Notes: generated by a model not told the origin, from the letters alone. 64,000 bases of DNA from Bacillota bacterium (GCA_023416585.1 JAEZHM010000036.1:1-64000); one strand, 5' to 3'. Positions 25,865 to 34,218 are shown, counted from the stretch's first letter. Program-made: numbers and translations.

Positions 25865-26709
25865 TGAAGCTTACCTATCTTGGCACGGCAGCGGCGGAAG
25901 GCATTCCCGCGCTTTTTTGTGAATGCGATATCTGCCGGTATGCCCTTATACGCGGCGGGCGCAACCTGCGCATGCGTTCCTGCGCCATGATCGATGATTC
26001 CATCATGATCGATTTCCCCCCCGATATGCTGTCGTCCAGGGTGAAGTACCGCCTGAACCTTGCAAAACTGAACGCGGTATTCTTCACGCATTCGCATATA
26101 GACCACCTGGCCTCCAAAGAGCTGTGCTATTACCACAAAATGTACAGCAACCGTGAAAATCCCAGGAGCGTATTGCATCTGTATGGCAATGAGAAGGTGC
26201 TGGATACCATCAGGCAGGATTTTGTCTTCGATATGAACCGCCTGCCCGGCTGCGTGGCGCTGCATCCCGTGACGCCCTTTCAGGCGGTGGTTGTTGGAAG
26301 CACGGCCATCACGCCGCTGCCCGCGCTCCATGACCGGCGGGAGCAGTGCATGATTTACCTCATCGAGCGGCCGGGCATAAGGGTTTTATATGCCAACGAC
26401 ACAACCATGCTGCCGGAGGAAACGCTTACGTTCCTTAAGGGCAAGCGTCTTACCCTGGCGAGTCTGGACTGCACCACGGGCCGGCATGCCTGCCACACGT
26501 CGCACATGGGGTTTCCGGATAATCTGAAGCTTAAAGACCGTTTCATCGAGCTTGGCGCGGCAGATGAAAACACGCGGTTTATATCGCACCACTTTTCCCA
26601 CAACGGGCATGTGAATTACGATGATTTTCCCGGGCTTTCCGGAAACAGCGGGTTTGAATCCTCCTATGACGGCATGGAGATTTTGCTGGAAGAAGGCGCA
26701 TGCAAGTAG
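25864..26709 (+). CDS. PhnP-like metallo-beta-lactamase-fold hydrolase
   Basis: A 281-aa protein with THSHIDH (75-81, His76, His78, Asp80, His81), further ligands in HHFSHNGH, and the N-terminal CECDIC cluster (19-24) that in PhnP binds a structural zinc. PhnP-type enzymes hydrolyse cyclic phosphodiesters. Translational coupling to the permease gene says it handles the imported compound or a derivative, perhaps a cyclic phosphate or lactone. That substrate is a guess. Confidence 0.85.
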   Translation: MKLTYLGTAAAEGIPALFCECDICRYALIRGGRNLRMRSCAMIDDSIMIDFPPDMLSSRVKYRLNLAKLNAVFFTHSHIDHLASKELCYYHKMYSNRENPRSVLHLYGNEKVLDTIRQDFVFDMNRLPGCVALHPVTPFQAVVVGSTAITPLPALHDRREQCMIYLIERPGIRVLYANDTTMLPEETLTFLKGKRLTLASLDCTTGRHACHTSHMGFPDNLKLKDRFIELGAADENTRFISHHFSHNGHVNYDDFPGLSGNSGFESSYDGMEILLEEGACK

Positions 26710-26774
26710 AATACGGCCGCCAGAAAACAGGAAACAATGGCGCATAGCCTTATCAGACACCCAATAATCACCTG

Positions 26775-26803
26775 GCTGCTTTGCAAATGCAAAGCAGCTT
26801 TTT
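26775..26803 (+). terminator. Terminator of the second importer operon
   Basis: GCTGCTTTGC/GCAAAGCAGC perfect 10-bp stem, AAAT loop, then TTTTT. It lies 66 bp past the hydrolase stop. Confidence 0.9.
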
Positions 26804-26886
26804 CCGCGTCACAATCACCCTCATAGAGGTAGTTTGGAATTCGCATTTACCTGACGCAATCCAAATTCCTGTTACAGCAATTGTGG

Positions 26887-26915
26887 TTGAAAAGCGGCAA
26901 GTGTGATGGTATAGT
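26887..26915 (+). promoter_or_regulatory. Promoter of the immunity-like gene
   Basis: TTGAAA (26887-26892), 17 nt, TATAGT (26910-26915). The untranslated leader to 27032 would be about 110 nt; the only other feature in this gap is the terminator at 26775. Confidence 0.65.
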
Positions 26916-27031
26916 GAGAGGCATGGTATATGGTTTGGAACATTGCCGCCGGAGGACACGGATAAGCCTACACCCGAAACTGCCGTCAACACGGCATTGC
27001 GAAGGATTTATAGCTATAAGAGGGGACCAAA

Positions 27032-27553
27032 ATGATATTACCCCTAATCCGCGACAAAAGATTCATCACAGTTCGCCGTGGTGGTACATTGTCAGATGAG
27101 GACCATCATCTGTTAGCGGTATGGGCTGCGCAATGTGCCCAGCATGTACTGCACTATTTTGAAGAAGCGTGCCCCAATGATGTCCGGCCGCGCTGTGCCA
27201 TTGAATCAACCTATGCCTGGGTGAATGGAGAAATTGCCATGAAACAGGCACGCATGGCTGCCGGTGCATCGCAAGATGCGGCAAGGGAAGCATCAAAAGT
27301 ATCGGATGCAGCGAAACTGGCAGCCCTATCAGCCGGCCAGGCCGCAGTAGTGGCCCATGTGGCTGCGCACGAATTGGGTGCGGCAGCCTATGCAATCCGG
27401 GCTGTTATGGCATCTTCACCTGAAGATAAAAAAGAAGCGTCCAGGCTTTTAGAGCTTAAGTGGCAGCATGAAAGGCTTCCTGATAGAATTCGTGATCTCG
27501 TAATAGATGATCAGCGGCTGCGAAATGATATTTGTTGGTTTGTGTTCAGTTAA
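27032..27553 (+). CDS. Imm-5-like putative immunity protein
   Basis: A 173-aa helical, Ala-rich protein. It begins IRDKRFITVRRGGTLSDEDHHLLAVWAA and continues with CAQHVLHYFEEACP and AHELGAAAYAIRA, blocks of the family annotated as putative immunity protein. GAGGGG lies shortly before the ATG. No toxin or secretion gene is adjacent, so an immunity role rests only on the family name. Confidence 0.7.
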   Translation: MILPLIRDKRFITVRRGGTLSDEDHHLLAVWAAQCAQHVLHYFEEACPNDVRPRCAIESTYAWVNGEIAMKQARMAAGASQDAAREASKVSDAAKLAALSAGQAAVVAHVAAHELGAAAYAIRAVMASSPEDKKEASRLLELKWQHERLPDRIRDLVIDDQRLRNDICWFVFS

Positions 27554-27577
27554 TGAAAGAAAGCTCGTGAACGAAAG

Positions 27578-28321
27578 ATGATGTTTGATTTAACGTTAAC
27601 ACAGTGGCTATGGGTGGCCGTGGCCTCACTCGGCGTAGGTTTATCCAAAATGGGATTAAGCGGCGTCATGACCGTCATCATACCGATCATGGCCTCCATA
27701 TTCGGCGGGAAGGAATCCACGGGGATTCTGCTGCCCATCCTGCTCGTCGGGGATGTCTTTGCGGTAACCTATTACAGGCAGCACGCAAAGTGGCACGCCA
27801 TCAAACGCCTGCTCCTGTGGGCGGGGATCGGGCTTTTGATCGGCGCCGTTGTGGGTAATTTCGTCAGCGACAGGCAATTCAAGACCATCATCGCCATATC
27901 GGTGATGGTTTGCGTTGCGCTGCTCATTTGGATCGAGACGAAGGGCAGCACCTTTGCCGTTCCCGAAAAGACATGGTTCTTTGCCCTGGCGGGGATCTTA
28001 AGCGGCTTCACCACCATGATCGGGAACGCGGCCGGGCCTATTATGAGCCTTTATCTGGTGGCGATGGGCTATCGCAAAAACGACTTTCTGGGCACATACG
28101 CCTGGTTCTTTTTGATCATCAACGCCATCAAGGTGCCTCTTCAGGTGCTCCTGTGGCACAATATCACCTTAAGCAACGCCGCCCTGGCCGCCGTGATGAT
28201 CCCGGCCGTGGCGCTGGGAGCGGTGCTCGGCGCCCTGATCGTAAAGAAAATCAACGAAAAGGTGTTCAGGTATCTCGTGATAGGCATGACCGTCCTTGCG
28301 GCGGTACGGCTGCTTTTTTAA
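27578..28321 (+). CDS. TauE/SafE-family permease
   Basis: A 247-aa membrane protein with about eight hydrophobic segments and two internally related halves (GLSKMGLSGV near the start; SGFTTMIGNAAGPIMSLYL in the second half). The family exports sulfite, sulfoacetate or related organic anions. It begins 24 bp after the immunity-like gene with only a weak GAAAG site. The substrate is unknown. Confidence 0.85.
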   Translation: MMFDLTLTQWLWVAVASLGVGLSKMGLSGVMTVIIPIMASIFGGKESTGILLPILLVGDVFAVTYYRQHAKWHAIKRLLLWAGIGLLIGAVVGNFVSDRQFKTIIAISVMVCVALLIWIETKGSTFAVPEKTWFFALAGILSGFTTMIGNAAGPIMSLYLVAMGYRKNDFLGTYAWFFLIINAIKVPLQVLLWHNITLSNAALAAVMIPAVALGAVLGALIVKKINEKVFRYLVIGMTVLAAVRLLF

Positions 28322-28373
28322 GGGAGTAGAATGCAAGGGACAGCAACAATATCCTGCTCCTCCCTTTTTAGCA

Positions 28374-28467
28374 GCAGAAAGCCCGCCGGCCTATCGGTCA
28401 GCGGGCTATGGATTCCTATTCAATTGTCAGGTTCCTTTGGTTCCCATGTGATTGTTTCCCTTGCTTG
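28374..28467 (+). repeat. Interspersed repeat R1, copy A (first part)
   Basis: Starts GCAGAAAGCCCGCCG and runs through CAGGTTCCTTTGGTTCCCAT. A diverged copy is at 60619-60713. A second shared part (CTATATTCA...TTTGATATT) follows at 28742-28800, after about 270 bp unique to this copy. Confidence 0.75.
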
Positions 28468-28741
28468 CTTCGCCCGGAATCAATCAGCATCCCCCATGAT
28501 GGGGATGAACCTCTCAAGTGCACGAATCCAGGTTCAGGTTCCGATCCTATCCATTTTGATAGGTCAGATACTTGTTCATTGCACCAGAATACAGGTTCCT
28601 GCTATTAAGTGATTGTCAGTGTATACCGAAACGGGCGAAGCAAGCACCAGATTGTGAAGTTATTTCATCAGTCTTCAGCGAATCGCCCCCCTTATTGAGC
28701 CATTTTTTCGACGAATCCCTTGGCTCGGTTCTATTTTATCA

Positions 28742-28800
28742 CAAGCTATATTCAATGTCAAATATGGTCTAACATTTCCCATATTTGATATTTTTTTGAC
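28742..28800 (+). repeat. Interspersed repeat R1, copy A (second part)
   Basis: Matches 60717-60771. The intervening 28468-28741 has no gene and shows nothing I recognise. Confidence 0.55.
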
Positions 28801-28848
28801 ACAAAAGGATGGTTCTGTATCAGCACAGGGGATAATACATGGGTCGAG

Positions 28849-28929
28849 ACAATGTAAGAGGCGGTTCTCTCGTCACTCCCTCGCGTGTCTTACGTGCGTA
28901 TCAGAACCGTCAAACCGCGTTTACATTGT
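28849..28929. other. Long nested inverted repeat at the end of the accessory array
   Basis: ACAATGTAA (28849-28857) pairs with TTACATTGT (28921-28929), and CGGTTCT (28862-28868) with AGAACCG (28903-28909) inside it. The right end touches the stop codon of the minus-strand gene next to it. No T tract is present. Confidence 0.5.
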
Positions 28930-29264
28930 TAAAGAATATGCCGCTTTTCTCCATCAACTACTTTTTGAAAGATTGATCTATAAGACTCCTTTTCGTAAGG
29001 TACATACTTCTTTTCGTAAGTCTCCAAATCATGCCAAAATGAATCCTCGTCAAAATCAGCATTATCAGATTTTAAGTATAACGGAAGATTATGAAAAGCG
29101 TTTGCCAATCTATTTATCTGCCTTACATACTTGTAGATTTTTATCCATCGGAACGGGTTCCACCATCTGGCTTTAATTTCATAGTACATTGCTGAATAAA
29201 GCCTAACCTCTACAAATGCCCTATACATCAAATGCAAGTATGCGTCTTTCTTTTTATCTTCCAT
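28929..29264 (-). CDS. Hypothetical 111-aa protein
   Basis: A basic, Tyr- and Trp-rich protein (YYEIKARWWNPFRWIKIYKYVRQINRLAN) followed by an acidic C-terminal half. No signal peptide and no recognised domain. A GGAG site 9 nt before the ATG supports translation. It is the last gene of the minus-strand accessory array. Confidence 0.65.
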   Translation of the reverse strand: MEDKKKDAYLHLMYRAFVEVRLYSAMYYEIKARWWNPFRWIKIYKYVRQINRLANAFHNLPLYLKSDNADFDEDSFWHDLETYEKKYVPYEKESYRSIFQKVVDGEKRHIL

Positions 29265-29299
29265 ATACTTTTTCTCCAGTACTCATGTTTCTGAATAGC

Positions 29300-29334
29300 A
29301 AATTGTAATTTGAAAACTTCGCAGTATGCTCATT
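29300..29334 (-). repeat. Post-stop element, copy 1
   Basis: Read on the plus strand it is ...TTGTAATTT..ACTTCGC.GTATGCTCA directly beside the TTA (stop) of the flavodoxin-like gene. Five related copies occur at other stop codons in the array. Confidence 0.6.
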
Positions 29335-29902
29335 AGGCGATTTCATTATCACACAAGCTGTTAAGTAGGAGAGCAGCTTCATGGGCGTTCTTTATGGCTA
29401 TTTCATCTTTTGTAACGGGAACATTGTTTGTATCAAGCGAATATACAGTTGCAACGCAGGGGCGACGTACATTCATAAACTTCATTATGGTTAGTGCGTT
29501 TTGCGTTGGTTTTACTTCTGTGCCATTTTCTGCTCCCACCATGAGTATTACTCCATTTTTCTGTTTTGTGGATTTCTGCTCTCTGCGAAAGTATATGGCT
29601 GCGAAAAGTGTTTGTATTCGGCTTGCTATATTAAGGAGTGGACCACTTAGCGATGAAAACCATATTGGCGATGCAAGAACTACATTATCACACTCATCTA
29701 AGAATGGGTATATTTCTTGCATTTCATCATCTATACTGCATCCACTATTAGCCCAACAATACCGGCAATCGTTGCATGGAGAAATGTTACTAGAGCATGA
29801 TAAAACTTTCACTTCTCCATTAAGGTATTTCGTAAACTCATCAATAAGCGCTGTTGTGTCTCCTTTTTTCTTTGGAGAACCGTTTATAATTAATGTTTTC
29901 AT
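29333..29902 (-). CDS. Flavodoxin-like NAD(P)H-dependent oxidoreductase
   Basis: A 189-aa protein starting MKTLIINGSPKKKGDTTALI, the FMN phosphate loop of the NADPH-FMN reductase fold. Cys-rich CNDCRYCWANSGC (43-55) resembles the iron-sulfur flavoprotein signature, and ASPIWFSSLSGPL binds the flavin ring. Likely a cytosolic quinone or FMN reductase. It starts 18 bp after the methyltransferase stop and is co-transcribed with it (AAGGAG upstream). Confidence 0.88.
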   Translation of the reverse strand: MKTLIINGSPKKKGDTTALIDEFTKYLNGEVKVLSCSSNISPCNDCRYCWANSGCSIDDEMQEIYPFLDECDNVVLASPIWFSSLSGPLLNIASRIQTLFAAIYFRREQKSTKQKNGVILMVGAENGTEVKPTQNALTIMKFMNVRRPCVATVYSLDTNNVPVTKDEIAIKNAHEAALLLNSLCDNEIA

Positions 29903-29920
29903 TTATTTCTCCTTGTTAGA

Positions 29921-30580
29921 TTATTTCCGGAGTACAGCGCTTACATAATAATACATCTCTTTCTGTTTATTATATATATCCAAGTTACAATATTCTGTAT
30001 GTTTAACCCACTCAATATTGAAACTAGACATTAGGTCTAAAATGCAAGGCAAATCCGCATAAAAGTGAGGCGCACCAATTTCAGGTTCATCTTGACAAAT
30101 TAAAGTGTTTTCATCCAGCTTTGGAAATAAGGATTCCGCAAAAAGCGTGGTTTCTTTAGAACAAAAAGAGAGCAATACTTCGCCCTGCGGTTTAAGAACT
30201 CTTTCGATTTCCTTCATGATCCTTTTTACGCCTGCCGTATCTGAATGAGATATGACATGATACGCAAATACGCAGTCAAAGTAATTATCCTCATATGGCA
30301 GAGACAACATATCGCCAACGCAAGTATCTATACTCAAATTCTCGTTTGCAGCCCAAGACTGCAAATGCTGTATTCCATATTCAGAAATGTCTATTGCGCT
30401 TACCTTTAACCCATGTTTTGCAAAACAAATAGCATGACGGCCAAGGCCCGACCCCAGTTCTAAAACAGTTTCATGACCCGATTCTTTCCACTTGTTAGCT
30501 AAAAAGAAACCAGTATCTATTGGTTTCAACCAGTGAGAGTGATTGGCATTCTCCCAATCCCAGCCTATCGATTGCACCAT
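29921..30580 (-). CDS. Class I SAM-dependent methyltransferase
   Basis: A 219-aa protein. Motif I is VLELGSGLGRHAICFA (58-73), the acidic residue binding the ribose is in VSAIDIS, and motif II is in DCVFAYHVISH. The substrate is not deducible. An AAAGGAG site precedes the start, and the small kinase gene lies 42 bp upstream. Confidence 0.88.
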   Translation of the reverse strand: MVQSIGWDWENANHSHWLKPIDTGFFLANKWKESGHETVLELGSGLGRHAICFAKHGLKVSAIDISEYGIQHLQSWAANENLSIDTCVGDMLSLPYEDNYFDCVFAYHVISHSDTAGVKRIMKEIERVLKPQGEVLLSFCSKETTLFAESLFPKLDENTLICQDEPEIGAPHFYADLPCILDLMSSFNIEWVKHTEYCNLDIYNKQKEMYYYVSAVLRK

Positions 30581-30622
30581 GTGCCGTTTCTCCTTTTTTG
30601 TGAAATGGTTTATTGCAGTTGA

Positions 30623-31081
30623 TTATATTAGCTCGTCAGCAGCCGGTGGTTGAAAAATAGTGATAAATCTATCCATTTCCGCTTTCGGGATTTTAAACGC
30701 TCCTTCCGGCAGATTCTGATTTCGTTCTTCCAAACGGCGATATAACTCAGAATATGGAACGTCCATATAGTGCAGCTTGAAGTCCACCCCCAGCTTGTTA
30801 GCCCTGCTCCTGAAATCATCCCGCTCAACACGTGCCCAACACCCAAAATCAAGAATAACACTTGTTCCTAATGAAAGAACGCTTTTTGCAACATCCCACA
30901 TTATGTTTTCTATATCACTATGCCGTTTGTCGTGATATGGCCCAGGAAAGTCTTGCCCAAACAATTTCAGCTGCCAAACGTCTGGGGTAAGTAAAAGAGC
31001 CTTTACCCTCACAGACAATTCTTTTGCATATGTTGTTTTTCCGCTGCAAGGCAGCCCAATCATTAAATGCAGCGTCGCCAT
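30623..31081 (-). CDS. Small P-loop nucleotide or zeta-like kinase
   Basis: A 152-aa protein with Walker A GLPCSGKTT (8-16), a DFG...ER block and a LID-like RRLEERN segment, as in AAA_33/zeta-like kinases. The start at 31081 is preferred because GGGGGG lies 7 nt upstream; a start five codons earlier lacks a site. It heads a likely operon with the methyltransferase and flavodoxin genes. Confidence 0.8.
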   Translation of the reverse strand: MATLHLMIGLPCSGKTTYAKELSVRVKALLLTPDVWQLKLFGQDFPGPYHDKRHSDIENIMWDVAKSVLSLGTSVILDFGCWARVERDDFRSRANKLGVDFKLHYMDVPYSELYRRLEERNQNLPEGAFKIPKAEMDRFITIFQPPAADELI

Positions 31082-31463
31082 TCTATCCCCCCGCATTGCA
31101 TAAATAATCCGCAGTTCAATACTGCCCGGTAAATCTCTGTTTATATATCTCTGTTCATATGGGTGTCATGGTTTTGCAGTATTCATCATCCGCCCATCTT
31201 AAAGGATTTGCATCAATATAGTTCCATTTTGTAAGGTAATCCTCCTAGTGACGAATGATGTGATCATAATACGATTTATGAAAAACCGATGCACCGCTTT
31301 CTTTTGCCACCAGTATTTTCAATGACCGTATAATCTTCGGTATTCTGGCGTCCGTAGGGGAGCAATGCGCCCGCCCTCCCATCCGTAAAGGGCGATGCGC
31401 CCGCTATCCGTAAAGGGCGCTGCGTCGACCATCTGTAAAGGGCGATGCGTCCGCCATCTTATC

Positions 31464-31491
31464 CGTAGGGGGCGATGCCCACATCGCCCCG
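31464..31491 (+). repeat. REP-like palindrome
   Basis: Core GGGCGATGCCCACATCGCCC: 8-9 bp arms around CCCA, preceded by CGTAGG. It lies inside RAYT copy 1. About 20 copies occur between here and 44 kb. Confidence 0.85.
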
Positions 31492-31625
31492 TTTTTCAAT
31501 GCAATGATCATATGGATATGACCCAGCATGATGACATATTTATCAACGTATGCATTCTCATGTTTTATATTGATATTATTGATGTACTTCCCTGCAATCA
31601 TCCCAATTTCAATCAGAAGAACCGG

Positions 31626-31653
31626 CGGGGCGATGTGGGCATCGCCCCCTACG
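31626..31653 (-). repeat. REP-like palindrome, inverted orientation
   Basis: Same core as at 31464 in the opposite direction. Together they form an inverted pair around the HUH-coding part of RAYT copy 1. Confidence 0.85.
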
Positions 31654-31747
31654 ATGCACCTCAGCGTTTCGCGACGATTCTGGGTGCATATTGTCATAAA
31701 GCGCCCGCTATCCCATCCGCAGGGGGCGATGCGCCCGCCCTCTCATC

Positions 31748-31775
31748 CGTAGGGGGCGATGCCCACATCGCCCCG
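31748..31775 (+). repeat. REP-like palindrome
   Basis: Intact core. A partial copy lies just before it at about 31727. It abuts the truncated end of the kinase fragment at 31792. Confidence 0.85.
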
Positions 31776-31791
31776 TTTTCCATATGCATTC

Positions 31792-32037
31792 TCATAGCCA
31801 GCTGAACAAAATAACTTTTGTGTTATCATCATGAAAATAACCATTTATGATATATCCAAAAGCTCTTTCGACATACTTTTTTTGTTCGGAATTCTTTCCA
31901 GGATACGGGTTGACCATCCAGCACCAATCACCATCTAGCCATGCGCACCCATTTATCCTTTTGAATAATTCCTTGCAAACAGTGGTTTTACCTATTCCGA
32001 CAGGACCAGTAATCATGATTAACTTTTTCTTATCCAA
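31792..32037 (-). pseudogene. 3'-truncated P-loop kinase gene
   Basis: 81 codons with Walker A TGPVGIGKTT and LDGDWCWMVNPY. The intact paralogue at 37221-37721 has TGSPCVGKTA and FDGDWAWCVNPF and continues for about 90 more residues. This copy stops after KVILFSWL, 17 bp from a REP palindrome, so its 3' half was probably lost when the RAYT/REP debris arrived. A promoter is still present upstream. Confidence 0.75.
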
Positions 32038-32117
32038 TGGGCTGCTTCACTCCTTACCGGACTTTATCATTCTCCATTACATACTGCCGCTACAAATTTC
32101 TGTTTCCTCTTGCCCTT

Positions 32118-32146
32118 ATCATATAGTATGCCAATAAAAAGAGCAA
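32118..32146 (-). promoter_or_regulatory. Promoter carried by intergenic repeat R2 (copy 1)
   Basis: On the minus strand TTGCTC (32141-32146), 17 nt, TATGAT (32118-32123). It points to the kinase fragment. The same hexamers and spacing recur at 38943-38971 within similar flanks. Confidence 0.6.
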
Positions 32147-32156
32147 TGCCGGGGCA

Positions 32157-32183
32157 CGAAAAAGCCCGCTGAAAAGCGGGCTT
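32157..32183 (-). terminator. Terminator in intergenic repeat R2 (copy 1)
   Basis: AGCCCGCT/AGCGGGCT stem with a GAAA/TTTC loop; on the minus strand the stem is followed by TTTTT. It ends the GNAT transcript from 32321. Confidence 0.75.
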
Positions 32184-32280
32184 GGCAGTGCCTGTTGGAC
32201 CTTAACCAGTATCTCCATCGGTATGACAATATGCTCTACAGCACTTAGCAATTAAATATCATCCAAGCAATCACAATAAA

Positions 32281-32322
32281 AGCTTATACATTGGAATTTG
32301 CCGGCTTCGCGCTATGCTTATC
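32281..32322 (-). repeat. Post-stop element, copy 2
   Basis: Plus-strand ATTGGAATTTGCCGGCTTCG followed by CGCTATGCTTA, ending at the TCA (stop) of the GNAT gene. Confidence 0.7.
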
Positions 32323-32767
32323 ACCTATGCAAGACGAATTTCTGGTTCGGATACCCATATTCAATCGTTAGTTCATCCTCCACAAAGCCAAACTTTTTAT
32401 ACAGCGCTCTTGGCGCATCCCCTAACTTATCATCTTCCCTAAATGTAGATACCCATATATCTATATCGTTTGGAAACATCGAAATCATCTTTTCCACAAG
32501 TGCCGAGCCGATCCCCTTTTTTCTGTGCAGAGGATGAACAGCCATGCATGACAAGCATTTGCTATGAATGGAGAAAAGCAAAACACCTACAATTTGATTA
32601 TAGTACTTTACGCATAATGCTGTCTGACGGTCAATATTCTTTTTAAGTATTTTCTCGTACTCCTCTAGAATAATCCCGGGGAAATTGTCTTTTACGATAT
32701 CAACCATGTCCATCCAATTACCAACGTCTAAAGATGCCGCCAATTGCAAAACATACGGATGTTCCAT
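32321..32767 (-). CDS. GNAT-family acetyltransferase
   Basis: A 148-aa single-domain GNAT. Acetyl-CoA loop: LSCMAVHPLHRKKGIGSALV (R/Q-x-x-G-x-G/A form, RKKGIGSA). The C-terminal ALYKKFGFVED is typical. GGAGGAGAG precedes the ATG. The acceptor is unknown; it is one of four GNATs in the array. Confidence 0.88.
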   Translation of the reverse strand: MEHPYVLQLAASLDVGNWMDMVDIVKDNFPGIILEEYEKILKKNIDRQTALCVKYYNQIVGVLLFSIHSKCLSCMAVHPLHRKKGIGSALVEKMISMFPNDIDIWVSTFREDDKLGDAPRALYKKFGFVEDELTIEYGYPNQKFVLHR

Positions 32768-32835
32768 GGTTATCTCTCCTCCGCTTGAAAATCGTCAATT
32801 CATACAGTCTGGCAATTTCCTGTTTGTCCTTCTCC

Positions 32836-32929
32836 CGTAGGGGGCGAGGCCCACATCGCCCCGTTTTTCAGTTCATTGTGCGCTGCGCCCGCCATCCCAT
32901 CCGTAGGGGGCGATGCCTACATCGCCCCG
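32836..32929 (+). repeat. Two REP-like palindromes in direct orientation
   Basis: Copies at 32836-32863 and 32902-32929, spaced 66 bp start to start, each with one change in the core. A third, inverted copy follows at 32958. Confidence 0.85.
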
Positions 32930-32945
32930 TTTTTTATTGCAATGC

Positions 32946-33578
32946 TCAAAAGGACAACGGGGCGATGTGGGCATCGCCCCCTACAGACCGCATTAACTGC
33001 TTCCTCATGACAAGCCCTTGTTCGGTCTCCAGGGACACATAAAATCCGCTATTATTATACATCTCAAAATGGCCGCCAAAATCTGATGACTGATAACTTG
33101 ATTCTTTGTATGGGTATGCCTCCACAAAGTCAAAGCCATCCAGGGCCGCATCCTTGCATACACGCTCCAGCAACTGCGTGGCAATGCCTTTTCGTTTCAT
33201 CTCCGGCGCAATCACGAAGCAGAATATGGATTTCACCTTTATACCCGCGTTAGCTTCCTCTAAAGGCACATAATCCATAAATCTTCGCCAGCTAGCGCAT
33301 TTCAAGCAATCCGATTTCGTATTGGCGTTGCACCATCCAACGACCGTATCGCCGCTATACGCAAGATAACCTTGTATGTTATTGCCTTTCACATATTGCA
33401 AGGCACATTTTCTTCTTTTCTCTGCGGATGAAAAATCTTTGCCCTCATAATCATCGTTGCACCAACATACACAATAGCACTTATGTTCATCCACATTCTT
33501 ATCGTGCGGCGTAGTGTCAAAAAAATGTACGTAATCCTCTGCAAGGTCTGGTGTCAGCTTGCGTATCTCAATGGACAT
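32946..33578 (-). CDS. GNAT-family acetyltransferase with REP-encoded C-terminus
   Basis: A 210-aa protein. The GNAT core shows FCFVIAPEMKRKGIATQLLE and YNNSGFYVSLE. AGGAGG six bases before the ATG at 33578 fixes the start. The enzyme would normally end near VMRKQLM; here the frame runs on through RSVGGDAHIAPLSF, encoded by an inverted REP palindrome (32958-32985). The insertion therefore replaced the natural end. A Cys-rich N-terminal part (CYCVCWCNDD) is a known feature of one GNAT subfamily. Confidence 0.85.
   Translation of the reverse strand: MSIEIRKLTPDLAEDYVHFFDTTPHDKNVDEHKCYCVCWCNDDYEGKDFSSAEKRRKCALQYVKGNNIQGYLAYSGDTVVGWCNANTKSDCLKCASWRRFMDYVPLEEANAGIKVKSIFCFVIAPEMKRKGIATQLLERVCKDAALDGFDFVEAYPYKESSYQSSDFGGHFEMYNNSGFYVSLETEQGLVMRKQLMRSVGGDAHIAPLSF
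32958..32985 (-). repeat. REP-like palindrome inside a coding end
   Basis: Inverted copy of the core. It is translated as VGGDAHIAP at the end of the acetyltransferase gene. Confidence 0.85.
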
Positions 33579-33627
33579 ACGTATCCTCCTCATACATAGA
33601 GATAATCTGAAACCTCATTTTAGCTTG

Positions 33628-34164
33628 TCAGCGGGGATTTTTCTTTTCGAAGTCTTTATACAGCAGGCTGGGTTGAATTCCGGTATTGTTTTGGTACTTG
33701 CCGCTGTGATAGCTGTCAAACTCACCGTCAAGGGTATGGTAATAGATCTGGCATATTTCAACCATCGGGTAAATTCTAACCGGCTGGACGCATTGGATTT
33801 CAAGTGTCCAAAATCCGGAGAAACCAACATCGCCAAAGCCGGCGGTTACGTGAATAAACAATCCGAGCCGGCCTATGGAGGAGCGACCCTCCAACATGGG
33901 AACATAGCTGGTTGTCGATGTTTTCTCATAGGTTCTGCCAAGATACAGCCTGCCTGGCTGCAGGACGAGGCCATCCTCCGGTATGATGATCTTCTGTGTA
34001 TTCAGCGGCTTTTTCATATCCAGGATTTCATCCGTATATATGAGAAGTTCGTTGTGAAGCCGCAGGTTATAACTGTTCGGATTGATAAGCTCCTTATCAA
34101 ACGGCTCAATCACGATTTTTCCAGCTGCAATTTGCTTGTGAATTTCTTTCCCTGATAAAATCAT
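33628..34164 (-). CDS. dcd: dCTP deaminase
   Basis: A 178-aa protein of normal length. The signature GRSSIGRLGLFIHVTAGFGD, followed by GFWTLE with the catalytic Glu, matches dCTP deaminases and the related bifunctional dUTP-forming enzymes. It converts dCTP to dUTP, feeding thymidylate synthesis. GGAGGATGC lies upstream of the ATG. Its site in a repeat-laden accessory array suggests an acquired copy. Confidence 0.9.
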   Translation of the reverse strand: MILSGKEIHKQIAAGKIVIEPFDKELINPNSYNLRLHNELLIYTDEILDMKKPLNTQKIIIPEDGLVLQPGRLYLGRTYEKTSTTSYVPMLEGRSSIGRLGLFIHVTAGFGDVGFSGFWTLEIQCVQPVRIYPMVEICQIYYHTLDGEFDSYHSGKYQNNTGIQPSLLYKDFEKKNPR

Positions 34165-34218
34165 CGCTTTTGTGCATCCTCCAATTCATGGTTTATCATC
34201 TGCGTAGTTCCGGAAAAA

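Larger units (their letters stand above)
31155..31705 (-). pseudogene. Broken REP-associated tyrosine transposase (RAYT), copy 1
   Basis: Reading leftwards on the minus strand, the N-terminal part is FMTICTQNRRETL, a REP-encoded VGGDAHIAP and then VIMLGHIHMIIAL, the HUH motif (His-Ile-His). After further REP sequence come the C-terminal blocks SLKILVAKESGASVF and YYDHIIRH, an in-frame TAG, then EDYLTKWNYIDANP. The first residues are missing and the middle is disrupted, so it is inactive. Confidence 0.75.
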
